Positions 47,656 to 60,700 of a stretch of DNA of 64,000 bases are shown here, piece by piece. Every line of letters starts with the position of its first letter. Positions within the stretch are counted from its first letter, which is position 1. The notes below the pieces were generated by a model, which made no database searches, was not told the origin of the DNA, and saw nothing but the letters and a program-made list of their open reading frames with translations. Both the position numbers and the translations under genes were made by a program. The DNA is from Sipunculus nudus (lineage: Eukaryota > Annelida > Sipuncula > Golfingiida > Sipunculidae): the NCBI GenBank assembly GCA_026874595.1, contig CM049316.1, forward strand, positions 60,027,676 through 60,091,675. The letters run 5' to 3'.

Positions 47656-47847
47656 CCTGAAAATTAATCATGTAATGATCACTTAATGTACTGCATTATT
47701 TGAGGTGAGATATTTCTGACCTGAAAATGAATAAAGTGAAAATCACATTAGTTACTGCATTATCTAAGGAAAAATGTTTCTTTCCTGAAAATGAATCAGG
47801 TAAAGATCACATAAGGTCTGCATTATTTGAGGGGAGATACTTCAAGA
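47656..47847. repeat. Tandem repeat, 64 bp x 3
   Basis: Units starting CCTGAAAATGAAT at 47656, 47720 and 47784, each ending near a GAGATATTTCT-like block. Divergence between units is moderate. Confidence 0.85.
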
Positions 47848-49089
47848 TCCAATAAGTTATGTGCGGTCACCTGGATATGATCTTCGATGACACTTTGGAC
47901 ATGTTTATTCCCCATGCCTGGTTAACCTCAGTTCTCATACTGATCAAGCCATCATCAGGCTCTGCTGGTCAGCCTGTCCTCTACTGATCTTGCTGGTGAT
48001 CTGTACTCACATCAAGTGACCTAGACAGTCTTTGAGGTGAGCTGCAGAAGTTGTTCACCCTTCAGGTTGGCCCACATTGGGTATTACCAATGTTGCATGC
48101 TAGTATTCAAAGGGGTCTCTGAACTACCCTCTGAGAAGTCACTGACCTCAGTTTCATGTCTGACCTTAGGGGTGGCAGCTTGTGCAATTTACAATCATAT
48201 TTACAAATATGACAAAGTTTGCAATATTCAAAATGTACTAAACAACCATTGGGAACATCATAACTTTATCAAGTATACTGACTTGGAACCTGAGGAATAA
48301 ATCACCACTGTATGAATATCCATACATTATACCTAAAGCTGCCAACCCTGCAGTTTAAAATGAACTCAACTCCTGTCATCAGGACCTCAGGTTGATATTA
48401 CGTAACTTGAGTAAGGGTTTTGGTCCAGAGGTTCAAAGTCTCTTTCAGGCCACACTACTCTTGTATGGGTGGGAAGATTATATAACCCCACAAGTGGACT
48501 ATGAATAATAACTATTGACTCTATGGTCTCTTGGCTCAGTGCAAGTCCACTAGGGGAGTCTATCTGGAGGGCCAAGCCTGTGGATTTAGTTGGAAAACTC
48601 AGGTGTTCTTGAAATTACAAACATCCTGACCCGAGGGCCTATTTCCCCATATGTCCAGATTTGAAAAACAGGGACTCCAGTATAGAACAGTGACAGTGAA
48701 TCAAAGACAAAACTGGAACTGTAACTGAATATGAGTTACAAGGTTTCCATACGTGTAGTTATTTGAACACAAATATCTCTAGGTAATCTATATAACTCGA
48801 ACTGATTCAATCTCTCTATCTAGTTAGGAAATCAAATTAAACTGATTCAATCTCTCTATCTAGAAAGAACTTATTTAAATCTAGTCAACAGTTCAACTGG
48901 TTAGCCTATTATATAATTTTTATACACCATATACTGTGTGTTTTATGTGTTGCTGTGAAACAGACTGGAAATTTTATCATAATGAAGTGTCCTACAACTT
49001 TATTTTTTATATAGTACCTGTGTAATACCTCTAAATTCCAGAGAATCTACTTAGGGCTCACACTTTACTGCATGAATATTTCAATGAAA
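47848..49089. other. Intron-like DNA, no gene seen
   Basis: A 23-bp phrase, ACTGATTCAATCTCTCTATC and three more bases, is duplicated about 42 bp apart at 48799 and 48841. The 87-codon plus frame at 48037-48300 has no motif or splice context. Confidence 0.4.
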
Positions 49090-49550
49090 AAGCATTATGT
49101 CTAGAGGGTTAGTCCGCCCACAACAAGATACAATGTGTTGTCCAGAACAGCTAAGTGGAAAAAAAGTCATGTGAAACCTTAGCGAGGCTCAAAAAAAAAG
49201 CTACTGACAGCAAGGACTTTTCATGATGAATAGCAGACAACTGACGGCCAAAGACTGACTGGCAATGGAAACACACAATGGCAATACCTCACAAGTGTGT
49301 TAAAAAGAGGAGCCGGGATCTTGAGCCGTGAAAGCTCAGATCAAGGGTGAGGGTCAATTAAGCCACCATTTCAGCGTAAAAAAGACAACTCTGGTGGCTG
49401 AAAAAACACGAGCACTCTTGTGGATTTACTACACCGGGGATGAGGTGATGATGTATGTAGCACTAGAGACCTGTAGCGGCAGTTAAATATTGCAGCTGGA
49501 AGCTGCAACAGCCTCAGGCACTCCAGTCTCTTGCCCTGCGCCACCTCTTT
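49090..49550. promoter_or_regulatory. Sequence-complex non-coding island
   Basis: Balanced sequence such as AGAGGAGCCGGGATCTTGAG and GGGTCAATTAAGCCACC, ending directly at a pyrimidine tract. No splice-flanked frame. Candidate conserved element. Confidence 0.35.
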
Positions 49551-49905
49551 TTGTCTCTCACTCTCTCTCTCTCCCTCTTTTCACTGTTTCTCTCTTTTTA
49601 CTCCTTCTCTTTTCACTCCTTCTATTTTCACCCTCTCTTTCTCTCTCTTTTTACTTTCTCTCTTCTCCTCTTTTCACTCTCTCCCTCTCTCTTTTCACTC
49701 CCTCTATTTTTGTTCTCTCTCTTTATTTCTCTTTTCACCCTTTCCCTCACACTCTCTTTCTTTTCACTCTCTCTATTTTCACTTTCTTTCTTTCTCTCTC
49801 TTTTTACTTTCCCTCTCTCTCTTCTCCTCTATTTTCACACTCTCTTTTTCTCTTTCTCTCTCTCATTCTCTCTCTCTCTTATATTCTCTCTCACATATTT
49901 CCCTC
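49551..49905 (+). repeat. Long polypyrimidine CT/TTTTCACTC tract
   Basis: About 350 bp almost purely C and T on the plus strand, with a repeating CTCTCTTTTCACTC pattern. Three overlapping plus frames of 125-161 codons made of Ser, Leu and Phe are consequences of this composition. Such tracts can form triplex DNA and slow polymerases. Confidence 0.9.
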
Positions 49906-50994
49906 TAACTTTTCCCCTTCTGTATTTCATTCTTTCCCTTGCCTTTCACTTGCACTACTACATGTACACACATAAACATACAAGCCCACACTTCAATTTC
50001 AATGTGGATATGTTTGTAAATGAATGACAACATGTTGTGTTTATATAAATAGCACGCACAAACACATTTTACATCAAGATACACTGCAAGTTCATATCAC
50101 AGATCTAAAATTATCAGATAACAATGTGACCTTCCATGTTGTTTCATCAATGCATATATTTAAGATATCAGCAGAGAAGCAATCCTACCAACTTTATAGA
50201 TTACAGATGGGATAAACATTCAGTCATAATCTATAAAATACATCTTCAGATAATGACTTCATGACAGACAGCCCAGAACTTTAGCCGGTGATGCCTTGTG
50301 CTGCCATCTATCTACAAGCTAGGTAACTAAATACAACAAACACTGCTCAGACAATCCTCATTGAAATCAAATCAGCTACATTTTTATGCAATGGAATTTT
50401 GGTTAAATACAAATATATATTTGTAAGGTTTAATACACATTTTCACTCAAATAAATGAACAACACATAATAACATGAAATCACACTATTTTTATGATGGC
50501 AACATTGGCACGGAACCAACTTATCTTAGCAGGTGCAGCCCTCTGGTTTCTGATTTTTTAACTAAAAGCTGAAATCTTGAAATATCTGAACAAATGATGT
50601 TTAGTATTTAATATATAACTAAAACAAAGTCCTTGAAATGTTTGATAACAATCACATTTATATTATTTATGATGGGAGTTCAACTCTGATGTTTAGAGCT
50701 CTATCCTGGTGGTAAAATCACTAAGTTTGAGATATCACAATAATCAATTATACATTCAGTTAAATAAAATATTGATCATTCCTTGCAAAATCACCCAAAT
50801 TTCCAAAACCTTCCCAGGTGATCATCTCACATTTTCACAAAAATCTTTTGCAAGTACCTGCACATGTCTAATGAGCACATGCAAAATATTTCTGCTTCAT
50901 TGTCAGTAGTTTCATACAGCAGTTGGAGTCTTATATAATGTATGACAAACACCACAGAGTTGATACATTTTGGACATTGCTAACTCAGTTGATA

Positions 50995-51371
50995 CAGTGG
51001 AACCTCCCTAATGTATACAGAGAGTGGAAGGACCTAAGGTTTTTGTCCATAACAGAGATTTGCTTATATTAGAGAGGTATCTAAATCTACCTGTCAAAGG
51101 TCTTCCAAAGTTGTCCATAATAACAATTTACTTTATAAGAGAGGTCACTGATGTTAAAAGTCCTTGTCAAAGGACTTCCACAAACTTCCATATTAAACAG
51201 CTTTTGTTGGAACCTACTTTCAACAGGACTTCCTCTAATTTCGTTAATATAGAGGTGCCAGCATTAGAGTTCAAGGTTTTTGTTGGAACCTACATGTAAC
51301 AGGACTTCCACAAACGTCCATATTTGATGAGAATGCCTATTTGAGGGGGATGCTGGAAAAGGGAGGCTTCC
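50995..51371. mobile_element. Pogo-like element with internal repeats, degenerate
   Basis: The left end CAGTGGAACCTCCCTAATG is preceded by TA (50993-50994); the right side has AAAGGGAGGCTTCC, an inexact inverse. Internal phrases such as GTCCATAATA, GACTTCCACAAAC.TCCATATT and GTTGGAACCTAC repeat. A 91-codon plus frame arises from the repeats. Confidence 0.5.
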
Positions 51372-51439
51372 TAAGCAATTATGATGTATCAGTGTAGACA
51401 GATATAAGGAAATATTGACAAAATATTGGTTAAACGGAT

Positions 51440-51980
51440 AACAGAGGTTAATACACCTGATGCCCTGTCAGGTCCTGTAATAGTCAATTAATGGCCTCAG
51501 ATTGGCTCAGCAAGACAGGGCAGCAATATCAGCAGGAACCCAGGATGTTTAGCAAGAACTGGAGATCATATCAATTACTGCAAACAGCAAGATCAGTCTG
51601 AGAGACTGTAGCAGTGACAGCAGCAGTGGTTCCACCAGCCCAGCAGCAGACAAACAACAGGCTGCTAGACCTAGTATGTCAGACAGAACCTTGTCAGTCA
51701 TATTTCTGACCTGGCTGACTGTGCCAGTGCTGGCCTAGCAGTATATCACCAGTACCAAGCCTGCTGGAGGCCAGCACTGTCAGGCTGGGATGTGAGGCCT
51801 CTTAATTAAGCTGGAGCAGCTGACCTGGAATGTTGCAGGGCCACCTTTCCAGCTGCAGTCCAACAAGCAAGATGGAATAATGTACTTAATAATCAAGGGG
51901 ACACCTGCTACAGCACTGCAGTGGTCCCATACAGCACAAAGACTGGGCCACCAGCCGCTGTTTTGACTCAAATCAAACTG
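51440..51980. promoter_or_regulatory. Sequence-complex non-coding island
   Basis: Balanced, with many CAGC-type words and an inverted phrase pair, CCAGTGCTGGCC (51723-51734) and GGCCAGCACTG (51770-51780), that can pair as a stem. CTCTTAATTAAGCTGG supplies a homeodomain-type core. The minus 63-codon frame has no splice context. Confidence 0.35.
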
Positions 51981-52318
51981 ATAAAAAAAATAATGTTCCT
52001 TCCTTTTTTTCTTAGCTTTGTGAGGCAGCAGAGACAGATATTTTAAAAATTCTTACTCAGGCTTCTCATTAGTATTTGTGAGTAACAATGGAAATCTAGG
52101 TAACAATGAAAATCAACTTGCTCAAATGATGTTAACTTTACCAACCTGTTTGATGTCTGACTTAATCCTATTCTAAAATGGTAATTAATATACAGTATAA
52201 CCTTGCTTCTAAGTCCAAAATGGTTTCTTATCATGAAACCACAAACTAAGCATTTCTGGGCTATATTATTTTTGTAGTAGGACATAAACAAATGGGAACA
52301 AGTAGGACTCTACACATA

Positions 52319-52395
52319 CAGTCGAACCTGTCTTATGTGACCACCCATGGGACAGGGCTCCAGTGGTCATAATAGACAAGTGGTCTTATTAAAGA
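52319..52395. mobile_element. Pogo-like left-end fragment
   Basis: TA (52317-52318) precedes CAGTCGAACCTGTCTTATG, followed by GTGACCACCC and GTGGTCTTATT. This matches the termini of 32325-32415 but a right end is not visible. Confidence 0.45.
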
Positions 52396-53049
52396 ACAAG
52401 ACAAACCTATATAACATACATATGACAGAAGTATACATATTATAGACCACCTTTATGACCCTCAGTTCGATACATATGTTATGAAAGGGAAAGATCTTTA
52501 TGTTAAGGTATTTTGTAAATAGGTACTTATATGTGGAATTGTATGGGTTGATATATGAATGAAATGAATTTACATATAGTGGATTAAAATGCTATTTTAA
52601 GCTTGCACCGACTTGTCCCTTGATTCTTGCAAAACATTGTCGCGATATCATTAGTACGACAATACAGAACATGAGCATAATACGCCCGTCATGTATCTGG
52701 TGACCTCTGACTTTTACTTTAACTTAACTTCTTATAAGACCTTATAAATCAGTTACCTGTATCCATTATTCAATATACTGTGCCATAATTAGATCATGGA
52801 CCTATCCTTAAAATAGTTTAATATTTTTATCAACTTCAATTAGCTAGTGTTGCACCCTAATGTGTCCAAGTTATTCTGTGGGTCCCTTTGACTGTGGATT
52901 AAGGTCATTTTACCTGATTTTCTAATAAGTGTGATATTCCTGCTTACAGGTCATATTATCAGTATACAGCTATTATCTATATAGTAATTGATGTTGGTGC
53001 TAAATAACTGTCATGCATCTTTTCTGTGGCCACATCTGTGAAATGCCCT

Positions 53050-53250
53050 TTTTGGTCTTTAAGTATCAGGAATGATGCCAAATGTGTCCTAAGGGGGGTC
53101 ATTTTCTATATTTTTGAAATTTCAAGAAAAGGTCCATCTCAGCATGATCTACCACAACCTATGCCAATGTATCACCCTGGTGAACTCAGCCATTGGAAAA
53201 CCTGTCCAGATGAACTGAGCTGAATGAATTCATGCAGACCAGTCTAACAC
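53050..53250. repeat. Dispersed repeat family R4, copy 2
   Basis: Related in order to 38690-38910 (AGGAATGATGCC, GGTGAACTCAGCC, GGAAAACCTGTCC, GATGAACTGAGCTG). The open frame of 65 codons has no motif. Confidence 0.45.
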
Positions 53251-53519
53251 AATAATGGTTAATATGTAGTGCATTTAATTACCTTAAAAAAATATATGTT
53301 TATTTTTGTATTACAGATGGTTTGACCTGATTGAAGTCAGCTAATAAGGTCTTTTCAAAAGCGTTTCACTTCTGTGAACTGAAGAAATCCACATTCTGCT
53401 TGAATCTTATTTGCTGTGGGCACCTGTACCCCAAGGCTAGCTTGCACTTCTCAAGGATAACGAGTGTCTATGTTATAATTCCTATAAGTGGAAAGCCGCT
53501 GGTGGTAGGTACTTTGTGC

Positions 53520-54060
53520 TAACAAAATCAGCCCCTCCAGCCTGGCTTCTGATAAAACAAATGATACTGTCATGGGCAATGGGATGGATCCATCAGGTTT
53601 TCCAACTGGCTATAAAGGCAACTTAGTGAGAAAAAGCACACCTGCTTATTCTTAATATACCCAATTGTTGCACAGATTTTTCTTGTATGTATATATAATT
53701 TAAGCCCTGGTGAAACAAGAGGCGCCAGCGGCTGTTTTGATCTGGGTGATGGACTAACAAATGATTAATGATAGCAAGTAACTAACTGGTGCGCCCTGGG
53801 AGAAACGCATCTGGTAAGACATACAAGATCAATGAACAACCGCAGGAGTTAGTGATAAAACCATATGTATGCAGCAACAATGCCAAGTTCTTCGACAGGG
53901 GCCCCCCTTCAGCTACTCCAGGCTAAACAGTGCTGTTACATAGAGCACCAGCCCAGCTGAATTATTAACACAACAGCTGGCTAAGGATCTGATTCAAATC
54001 ACACACTCCAGCACTGCAGGCTGAGCCAGCAGCTACCAGCAGACCATAGAAGCTGATACA
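53520..54060. promoter_or_regulatory. Sequence-complex non-coding island
   Basis: Balanced sequence including AACAAATGATTAATGATAGC, GGTGCGCCCTGGGAG and ATCAATGAACAACCGC. No splice-flanked frame; homeodomain and SOX-type cores are present. Candidate conserved element. Confidence 0.4.
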
Positions 54061-54425
54061 CCATTCCTGACACAGCTTCACAATGCCCTGGACCAGCTGC
54101 AGTTTCACCCAAACACCTCGCTACAGGTTATTTACCAATGTATTCAAAACTCCATGCAGGTGCGCCCACCCACTAAATTCCCAACCACGCCACCTTAATT
54201 CAAGCAGATTCTGATCCTCACAACAATGTCAAACTTAGGTTACTTTTTGCCTAGTTTTTTCACCACTGCTGATTTCTATATATTCCTCAGCCCTCTTGAA
54301 TGCCCACAAAATGTAGTAGCAACCACATGTTGATAATTTTAGACTTCTGTTACTTCTGTTAACAAACCTAAACTTCAGCTGTTTTTCAAATACATATCCT
54401 TCTGTTTCAAACTGATTGTGTTTAA

Positions 54426-55539
54426 AGGCCTACTTCCACCCTCAGGGTGTTTTTGCATATATGAAAGGTATGAACCTACAAATAGAACTGATGTAAAAAT
54501 TACTGACATTGGGGAGCTACTATCCGTGATAGGAACGAATATGTGAACAGAGTCCTGGGAGCCCCCTGAAAAAGTTGAGACAGCCCTTGGGACATGTGTG
54601 ACGTCACAACCAGAACCCCGGTTGCGCGTCCACGTGGTTTCAGCAAGGCCGACGGGTCGATCTGATCAAGCGAGGCGGAGGAATCATCTTAAGATGACAC
54701 TGTCTGAGACCCGTTAAAGGAGAATAAAGCGGCGAATTTAGATCTGTAGATTTATGGCAACTTCGACATTAAGCCTCATGTAATTTTTTGGCCATGTAAA
54801 CGTTGTTAGAAACAGAAGTCGGTGACACAGACAGCGGCCGCTGCAAGCCAACACGCCAACACTGGGAACAGGTTTGATTCCTGTGACGAAGTGACAGGCT
54901 GTACAAAATCGAGGATGGAGTCTGTGGGAATTTTAAGGGATATTATCAATCTGGTGATTATTATCAAAATAACGAGATTATTCAGTAATATAATTTTTAT
55001 AGCAGGAAACTGTAGAGTAGTACAAAATGCCGATGGTGATTCTTGACTTGGTCGAGTTTGTTCAATATCGCTCGCGACCCTTTGCAACAAAGTTTGTTGT
55101 TGTGATAACATTAACTGTTACAATGTTGTGACTGGTGCCGTGGTGATTCTGCAAAAATCAGCTGATAAGCAACTTGGTTTTGTCGTATGAATAAAGCGCT
55201 GGTCCTTTCTTTTTATCATAATTTATACATACATGCTTCATAATCAGAAATGCAAAATTGTTGTTTTGACATTGATAAGCGCTTTTTTGTTTAGCAGTAG
55301 TATAACTATATATACTTTTCGTAAAGCGAGTTTTTACTTGGCAGGCCTTACCTCATAAATACATGTAACCTTATAGTACCACACACGGGGCTAGTCTTAA
55401 ATGAAGCTGTATACGTACCACAACCATCCCGATGGAGGGTGGTACTAATTTTAAGTACTCCCCCCCCCCCCCCCCTCCGGCCCATCATCATGGAAATGAT
55501 ACATACATTTATTTATATAATATACACTCTTTCCTTTTA

Positions 55540-55605
<66 letters not shown>

Positions 55606-57829
55606 TTTAATGAATTTGAAATATATAATACAAAGCATGAAATTCACATTTTTAGATGAATTATGAGAGAGCCATGTTTCATTAAAAAAAACACACACAG
55701 TGACATTATAATTATACACAGTATATATATGTATGATACAGTTCTGTATATAACACTCCACCAGACGGAAAGCCCCATGACTATTATTACTCTGTTTTAT
55801 GTTGGCAATGTTAAAGGTAAAGTTCTTGCCATACTGCCTCAGCTAGGCTTTACTTGTGCAAATAAAAATTTACAAGCAAGATTTTAAGAATAATTGCTCT
55901 GTTTTTGTTTGGGCTGATATAATACCGTTTATCTGGATTTCAGGGGTACTTTTAGTATCTTCCAATTTAAGAATTGTGTAATATTAAAAAAAAATGTGTC
56001 CAGAAACCATACATTCCAGTTATAATACTCTGCATGATAGCAGATTTGATGCCAAGAAAAGTACATTTACAATAAATTATTTAAAATTATACAAGATTAC
56101 CCATATGTTGTCTTTTGTAAGGTTGATCAGTATATGTATAGGTATATTTGGACTAAATGCATGGGTACTTCGGCCAGTGTATCATCTGAAGGTTCAAGTG
56201 TAACATCTTTGAGTGCAATATGGCAAAACATACTAACAAGGAAGGAGAGAGACTGCTGAAACAGATTTGGAGTTCTCTTTATGACTGACTGGGTATTTGA
56301 TTTGATATTTTGTTATATACATACTACAAGTGTTTATCTTTATATATCTACACACACACACACACATATATATATATATCATATTTACATATGTATAAAC
56401 GTTATATATATATTAATATTTCAAATACAAGTATTACATACTTAAAGTTACATACTTATTACATTTTAAACACACCTCTTAAATTATATGTATGCGTGTG
56501 TGTGTGTGCTGACTTGGCATGGAATTTGTTTTTTTTTTTTTGGTTATATAAAAAATGGATAAAACATTGCTTATCACATTTTATACAACAAATACACATT
56601 TTTAAAACATAACATTTTATCATTACAGATACTGAAAAGAAAACTTTAAAAAAAATTCAGAGTGAAAATATCCCCAACCCATATACAACACACACGTTTA
56701 ATGTAAGGAAGCCATTACGAAGCCAATTTTTTTCATATTATTTGGGCACATAATTAAAATATGCTGAAAGGCATGGTATAATTTTAAAAATTTTTAATTT
56801 TCTGATATTTCAAAAGATTTGAAATATTGAAATGAATTGTTTTTTATTATTGTCAACAATAAGGAGTAACGGTTTTTAACGTGGGTTTATTTTTTTTAGA
56901 ATCCTATTAATTGTTTCTCCAATGTTAATGCCTTTGCTGAGGCACCATGCACCGAGCTTTACGTGACCCCTTCGGTCACATGGGTCTTGAAACTTGTAAA
57001 AAAAGTCCCAAAATAAAAAATAAAGTTTTTATCATTTACAAGCGTTCAAACACATTTAATAATAAATTAATTGATTGATCATTTTGATATTATTAAACTT
57101 ATACGATCAACAAGCAGCTATATGTTGGTTGTCACTTGAAATCCTGATATGGCGTCTGCTAGTGTGCAGACTGCGTGGTGCCAGCTCCCAGCGTGTCAAG
57201 GCCGAGTCGCGGAATAACAGGTGCAAAGTTGAAGACTAAGAGATACAGGAGTCGTAAAGATGAAAAGCAGCATCATTTCCTAGTTAGCAGCCTACGCATG
57301 TAAGGGATATAGAGTGGCAACAAAGTGGCAACAAAGGTGTCTAAATGTCAGGAAAAGTCCGTCCGCACCCTCATGTCAGTATAGCCGAACCTGGGGAATC
57401 CCCTTCCCAGATCATGCCCGGCCGGGTCCAGTTCGGCCTCTTCTGTAAAGGAAATTCTGTCCATTTGGCACGAACATGTGGCTTATACACTTGTTAAAAT
57501 ATTATTAAGCTCACACTATCACCCTTGATGTTACTGCTCAACCCGACGACGCAATACTTTGGGATATTTTCCCCAGATCGTGTTAAACTCAACTGATGCC
57601 ATACAATACCGCCCGGTGTGTTCTGGTTGTGACGTCACAATCGCCTTGGCCAGGACGCTTCTGTTTGGCTTGGGCCCCCTGAGTGGGGTGGATTACGGGT
57701 CTTTCGATTTAAATTTTTACGGTTAAGTGCGCAAAGCTTGATTTTATTATACCATAATTTATACATATACATGTAAATGAATAAACCTTCAGTAGTATTT
57801 CATTTTATTTTTTTCATGTAAGTAGGCCT
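54426..57829. mobile_element. 3.4-kb TTAA-flanked element with palindromic CRE sites near both ends
   Basis: Termini AGGCCTACTT (54426) and AAGTAGGCCT (to 57829) are exact inverses of 10 bp, and TTAA abuts both (54422-54425 and 57830-57833), as in piggyBac-type insertions. About 175 and 190 bp inside the ends lie inverted copies of GTGACGTCACAACCAGAAC; the TGACGTCA octamer is the CREB/ATF site. No transposase frame is present inside; the longest frames (about 100 codons) lack motifs. Parts of the interior are AT-rich with microsatellites and may include nested insertions. Confidence 0.6.
55544..55605. repeat. AT run followed by AG run
   Basis: An (AT)n tract (55544-55580) passes directly into (AG)n (55581-55605). 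A C16 run lies nearby at 55460-55475. The overlying frames are low complexity. Confidence 0.95.
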
Positions 57830-58199
57830 TTAAGACACCTAAGACAGTCTGGTTATCAATTAAGCTCTATGAGGAGGTGGGCTTTAATGGAATAAATAAT
57901 TGTTTCGATTCAGAATTTCCTTTACTGGGATGAGAATGTGGGACATTTTTTATCTGTTTCTCAGTGATGAACTGCATGAGATGGTGCCATCTGGTGGAAA
58001 CCTGGCACTGGTGGACTATGAGGAAACCAAGAGTTAATTAAACCAAAGATTTGTACCTGGATAACAATCAGGGGCTAAGGATTCTCCAAGTGTTGTTTAA
58101 ATTCTTATTGAAACACTAGTACTAAATCACTGGTTATCAAACTCTCACACCCTCACTCTTGGCAGACTTAATGTCACCACCCTGATGTTTGAAAACATA

Positions 58200-59470
58200 C
58201 AGACATGTTTTCTGGATAAGAAGAACTAATCCCCCTGAAATAAAATTTACTTGGCTGAAACATCTACAACTAACCCTCCTGAATTAGAATCTTCTTGTCT
58301 GAAATGTCTAGGACAAATCCCCTTCCCCTACAATGTACTTAACTGAAAAATCTTTGGTTAAAACTTGTGCAAGGCAAAACCTCCTGAACCATTATGAAGT
58401 TATACAAATCAAATCCTCCTGAACCAGAATGAACTTGTACAAGGCCACTTCTCCTTAACCATTATGAAGTTGTACAAGGAAAATCCTCCTGAACCAGAAT
58501 GAATTTGTACAAGGCCACCCATCCTGAACCATTATGAAGTTGTACAAGGAAAATCCTCCTGAACCAGAATGAACTTGTACAAGGCCACCCATCCTGAACC
58601 ATTATAAAGTTGTACAAGAATAACCCTCCTGATCAAGAATGAACTTGTACAAGGCCACCCATCCTGAACAATTATGAAGTTGTACAAGGAAAATCCTCCT
58701 GAACCAGAATGAACTTGTACAAGGCCACCCCTCCTTAACCATTATGAAGTTGTACAAGGAAAATCCTCCTGAAACATTATGAAGTTGCACAAGGAAAATC
58801 CTCCTGAACCAGAATGAATTTGTACAAGGCCACCCCTCCTGAATTATTATGAAGTTGTACAAGGAAAATCCTTTTGAACCAGAATTAACTTGTACAAGGC
58901 CACTCCTCCTGAACCATTATGAAGTTGTACAAGGATAACCCTCCTGATCAAGAATGAACTTGTACAAGGCCACCCATCCTGATCTATTATGAAGTTGTAC
59001 AAGGAAAATCCTCCTGATCCAGAATGAACGTGTACAAGACAACCCCCCTGGTCCAAAGTGAACTTGTACATGATTAACCTTCTTGGAATCTGGTGTAGCA
59101 GTTTAAAATGACCAGGGCTATACCCCTCCATTATAATGTATTTGTCTGAAATGTCTAGAACTAATCCCCCTGAATTAGAATGTATTTGTCTGAAATGTCT
59201 AGAACTAATCCCCCTGATTTAGAATGTACTTATCTGAAATGTCTGGAACTAATCCCCCTGAAATTGAATGTTCTTGTCTGAGATGTCTACGACTAATTTC
59301 CCTTGAATAAGAACATTCTTGTCTGAAATGTCTGGAACTAATCCCTTTCCCCTACAATGTACTTGTCTGACATGTCTTTGGTTAAACCTTCCGGACTGGA
59401 ATGTATTTACCATGAGGCCTTGGGCTGCAACCAGAACCTTCTGGATCAGAATATACTTGTCTGAATTTGT
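58200..59470. repeat. Nested satellite: 35-bp core array flanked by related 45-bp units
   Basis: The core (about 58380-59050) alternates two 35-bp units, one with CCTGAACCATTATGAAGTTG then TACAAGGAAAATCCT, the other CCTGAACCAGAATGAACTTG then TACAAGGCCACCCCT, so the array has a 70-bp dimer period. Both flanks (about 58200-58370 and 59120-59470) carry 44-46-bp units with CCTGAATTAGAATGTACTTG then TCTGAAATGTCTAGAACTAA. The two unit types share their first half. Minus frames of 86 and 94 codons with repeating LVQLHN and YNFI peptides are translations of the array. Confidence 0.9.
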
Positions 59471-60399
59471 ATAGCCAAACTTTATTCAAATACAAATGTA
59501 GAAGATATTTAAAACATTTATAAATGGGATTCTTGCATCTCATATTGTTTCAAATTGACCTCACAGTCAGTAAGGACCATGTGGCTACAAAGTGACAGAC
59601 AAAGAACACTGAATGAGACCCTGGAATAACTCTCTGGTGAGGTAAAGATACAGGTAATTCACCCTGATTTGTAAAGCAGTGACCAGGCAATTTCCAGACC
59701 ATGTATATCTATTTTGGGTTGCTTGCTCGGGTGGTGGGCATTGGAATTAGTCTCAAGTCTTGCAAGCCCCTGGTTTTCTAAACAATATATCACCCACACA
59801 GCCCATGGAGCAGGCTTTGCTAGTGAAACAGATGTCTGAGCTTTGGAGAGCATGGGGTTACAGGCTGCCCACTGACTGAATGTTTTCCTTAGCCAGGTGT
59901 ACAGACACTCCAACTGTTGAGGGGTTCAGAAAAGGATGACCTCAGTCACGGTTACACTGACCAAGACTGTTTTACTTGCATGACCAAGGGCTCTTTATGA
60001 TATTATGTGTCCAATATTCCACCACTATAAGCTGCTTGTCTAACCTGAATTTCTGTCTCAGTCAGTCAATAGTTAGGTGATGTTGTATACTATTCCTAAT
60101 ACTAATAAGTCATGACACTCAAAATACAAAGTATTAAAGATGAAGAGGAATAGCATATATCACAATATTTTCCATATACAGAAGTGGATCCAGAACCCCC
60201 CCTTTTTTTAGCCACTGCAACTTTTTTTTAAGGCTTTCTGACCAATTTTTGCTGGCTGCAGCCCCCCTTTTTCCAGATCTGGGGCCTTTTTAATAAGGTT
60301 TTGTCACTTGTCCTCCTGTGTTGGACCACTCCTTTTCCTAAATCCCGAATTACTGACTGAAGATGTTATGGCTTTATCAGGTAGCTATAGGTTGCTGCA
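59471..60399. other. Intron-like DNA, no gene seen
   Basis: An 84-codon minus frame at 59659-59913 has no motif and no splice sites of quality. Confidence 0.4.
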
Positions 60400-60700
60400 G
60401 TCAATACTTCAGCCCTGCGTGCTCCTTTAGCATAATTTTGAGATTTAGATTTTGATGGAGCCGATAGATGTGATGCCATCAAGCTGAGGGGGACGCTGCG
60501 AGAGACCGCCACCGTTTTACCCGCACCCCTGACCGAGGAAAGCATCAGCATCCACACCCACAAAGCCCAGAGCAGGCCACATGCTAGCACCAGTCCCTGC
60601 AGCAGAGACCAGTAAATCCAGAGTGCAGAACTCATTTTCGAATGATTGAGTGGGATCATTGTTTTCTTCATAAGCCTAAAATCAGACCAGTATTGGCTCA
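60400..60700 (-). other. Sequence-complex island; weak candidate for a first coding exon
   Basis: A minus-strand frame contains MSSALWIYWSLLQGLVLACG followed by LLWALWVWMLMLSSVRGAG, which would be a long hydrophobic signal or anchor segment, with GCGG|GTAAAA as a possible donor near 60515. The ATG has A at -3. Against it, the four Trp residues arise from CCA-rich complement, the possible donor leaves phase 1 while the 44-kb exon needs phase 0, and a plus frame is also open here. It may simply be another conserved non-coding island. Confidence 0.2.

Noticed and set aside
49490-50027. Three overlapping plus-strand frames of 125-161 codons, Ser/Leu/Phe-rich and signal-peptide-like
   Set aside because: All are translations of one CT-rich simple-sequence tract, open in several phases at once.
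58602-59131. Two minus-strand frames with repeating LVQLHN and SFWFRR peptides
   Set aside because: They follow the 35-bp tandem array; periodicity of 105 bp (three units) in the peptide is a direct consequence.
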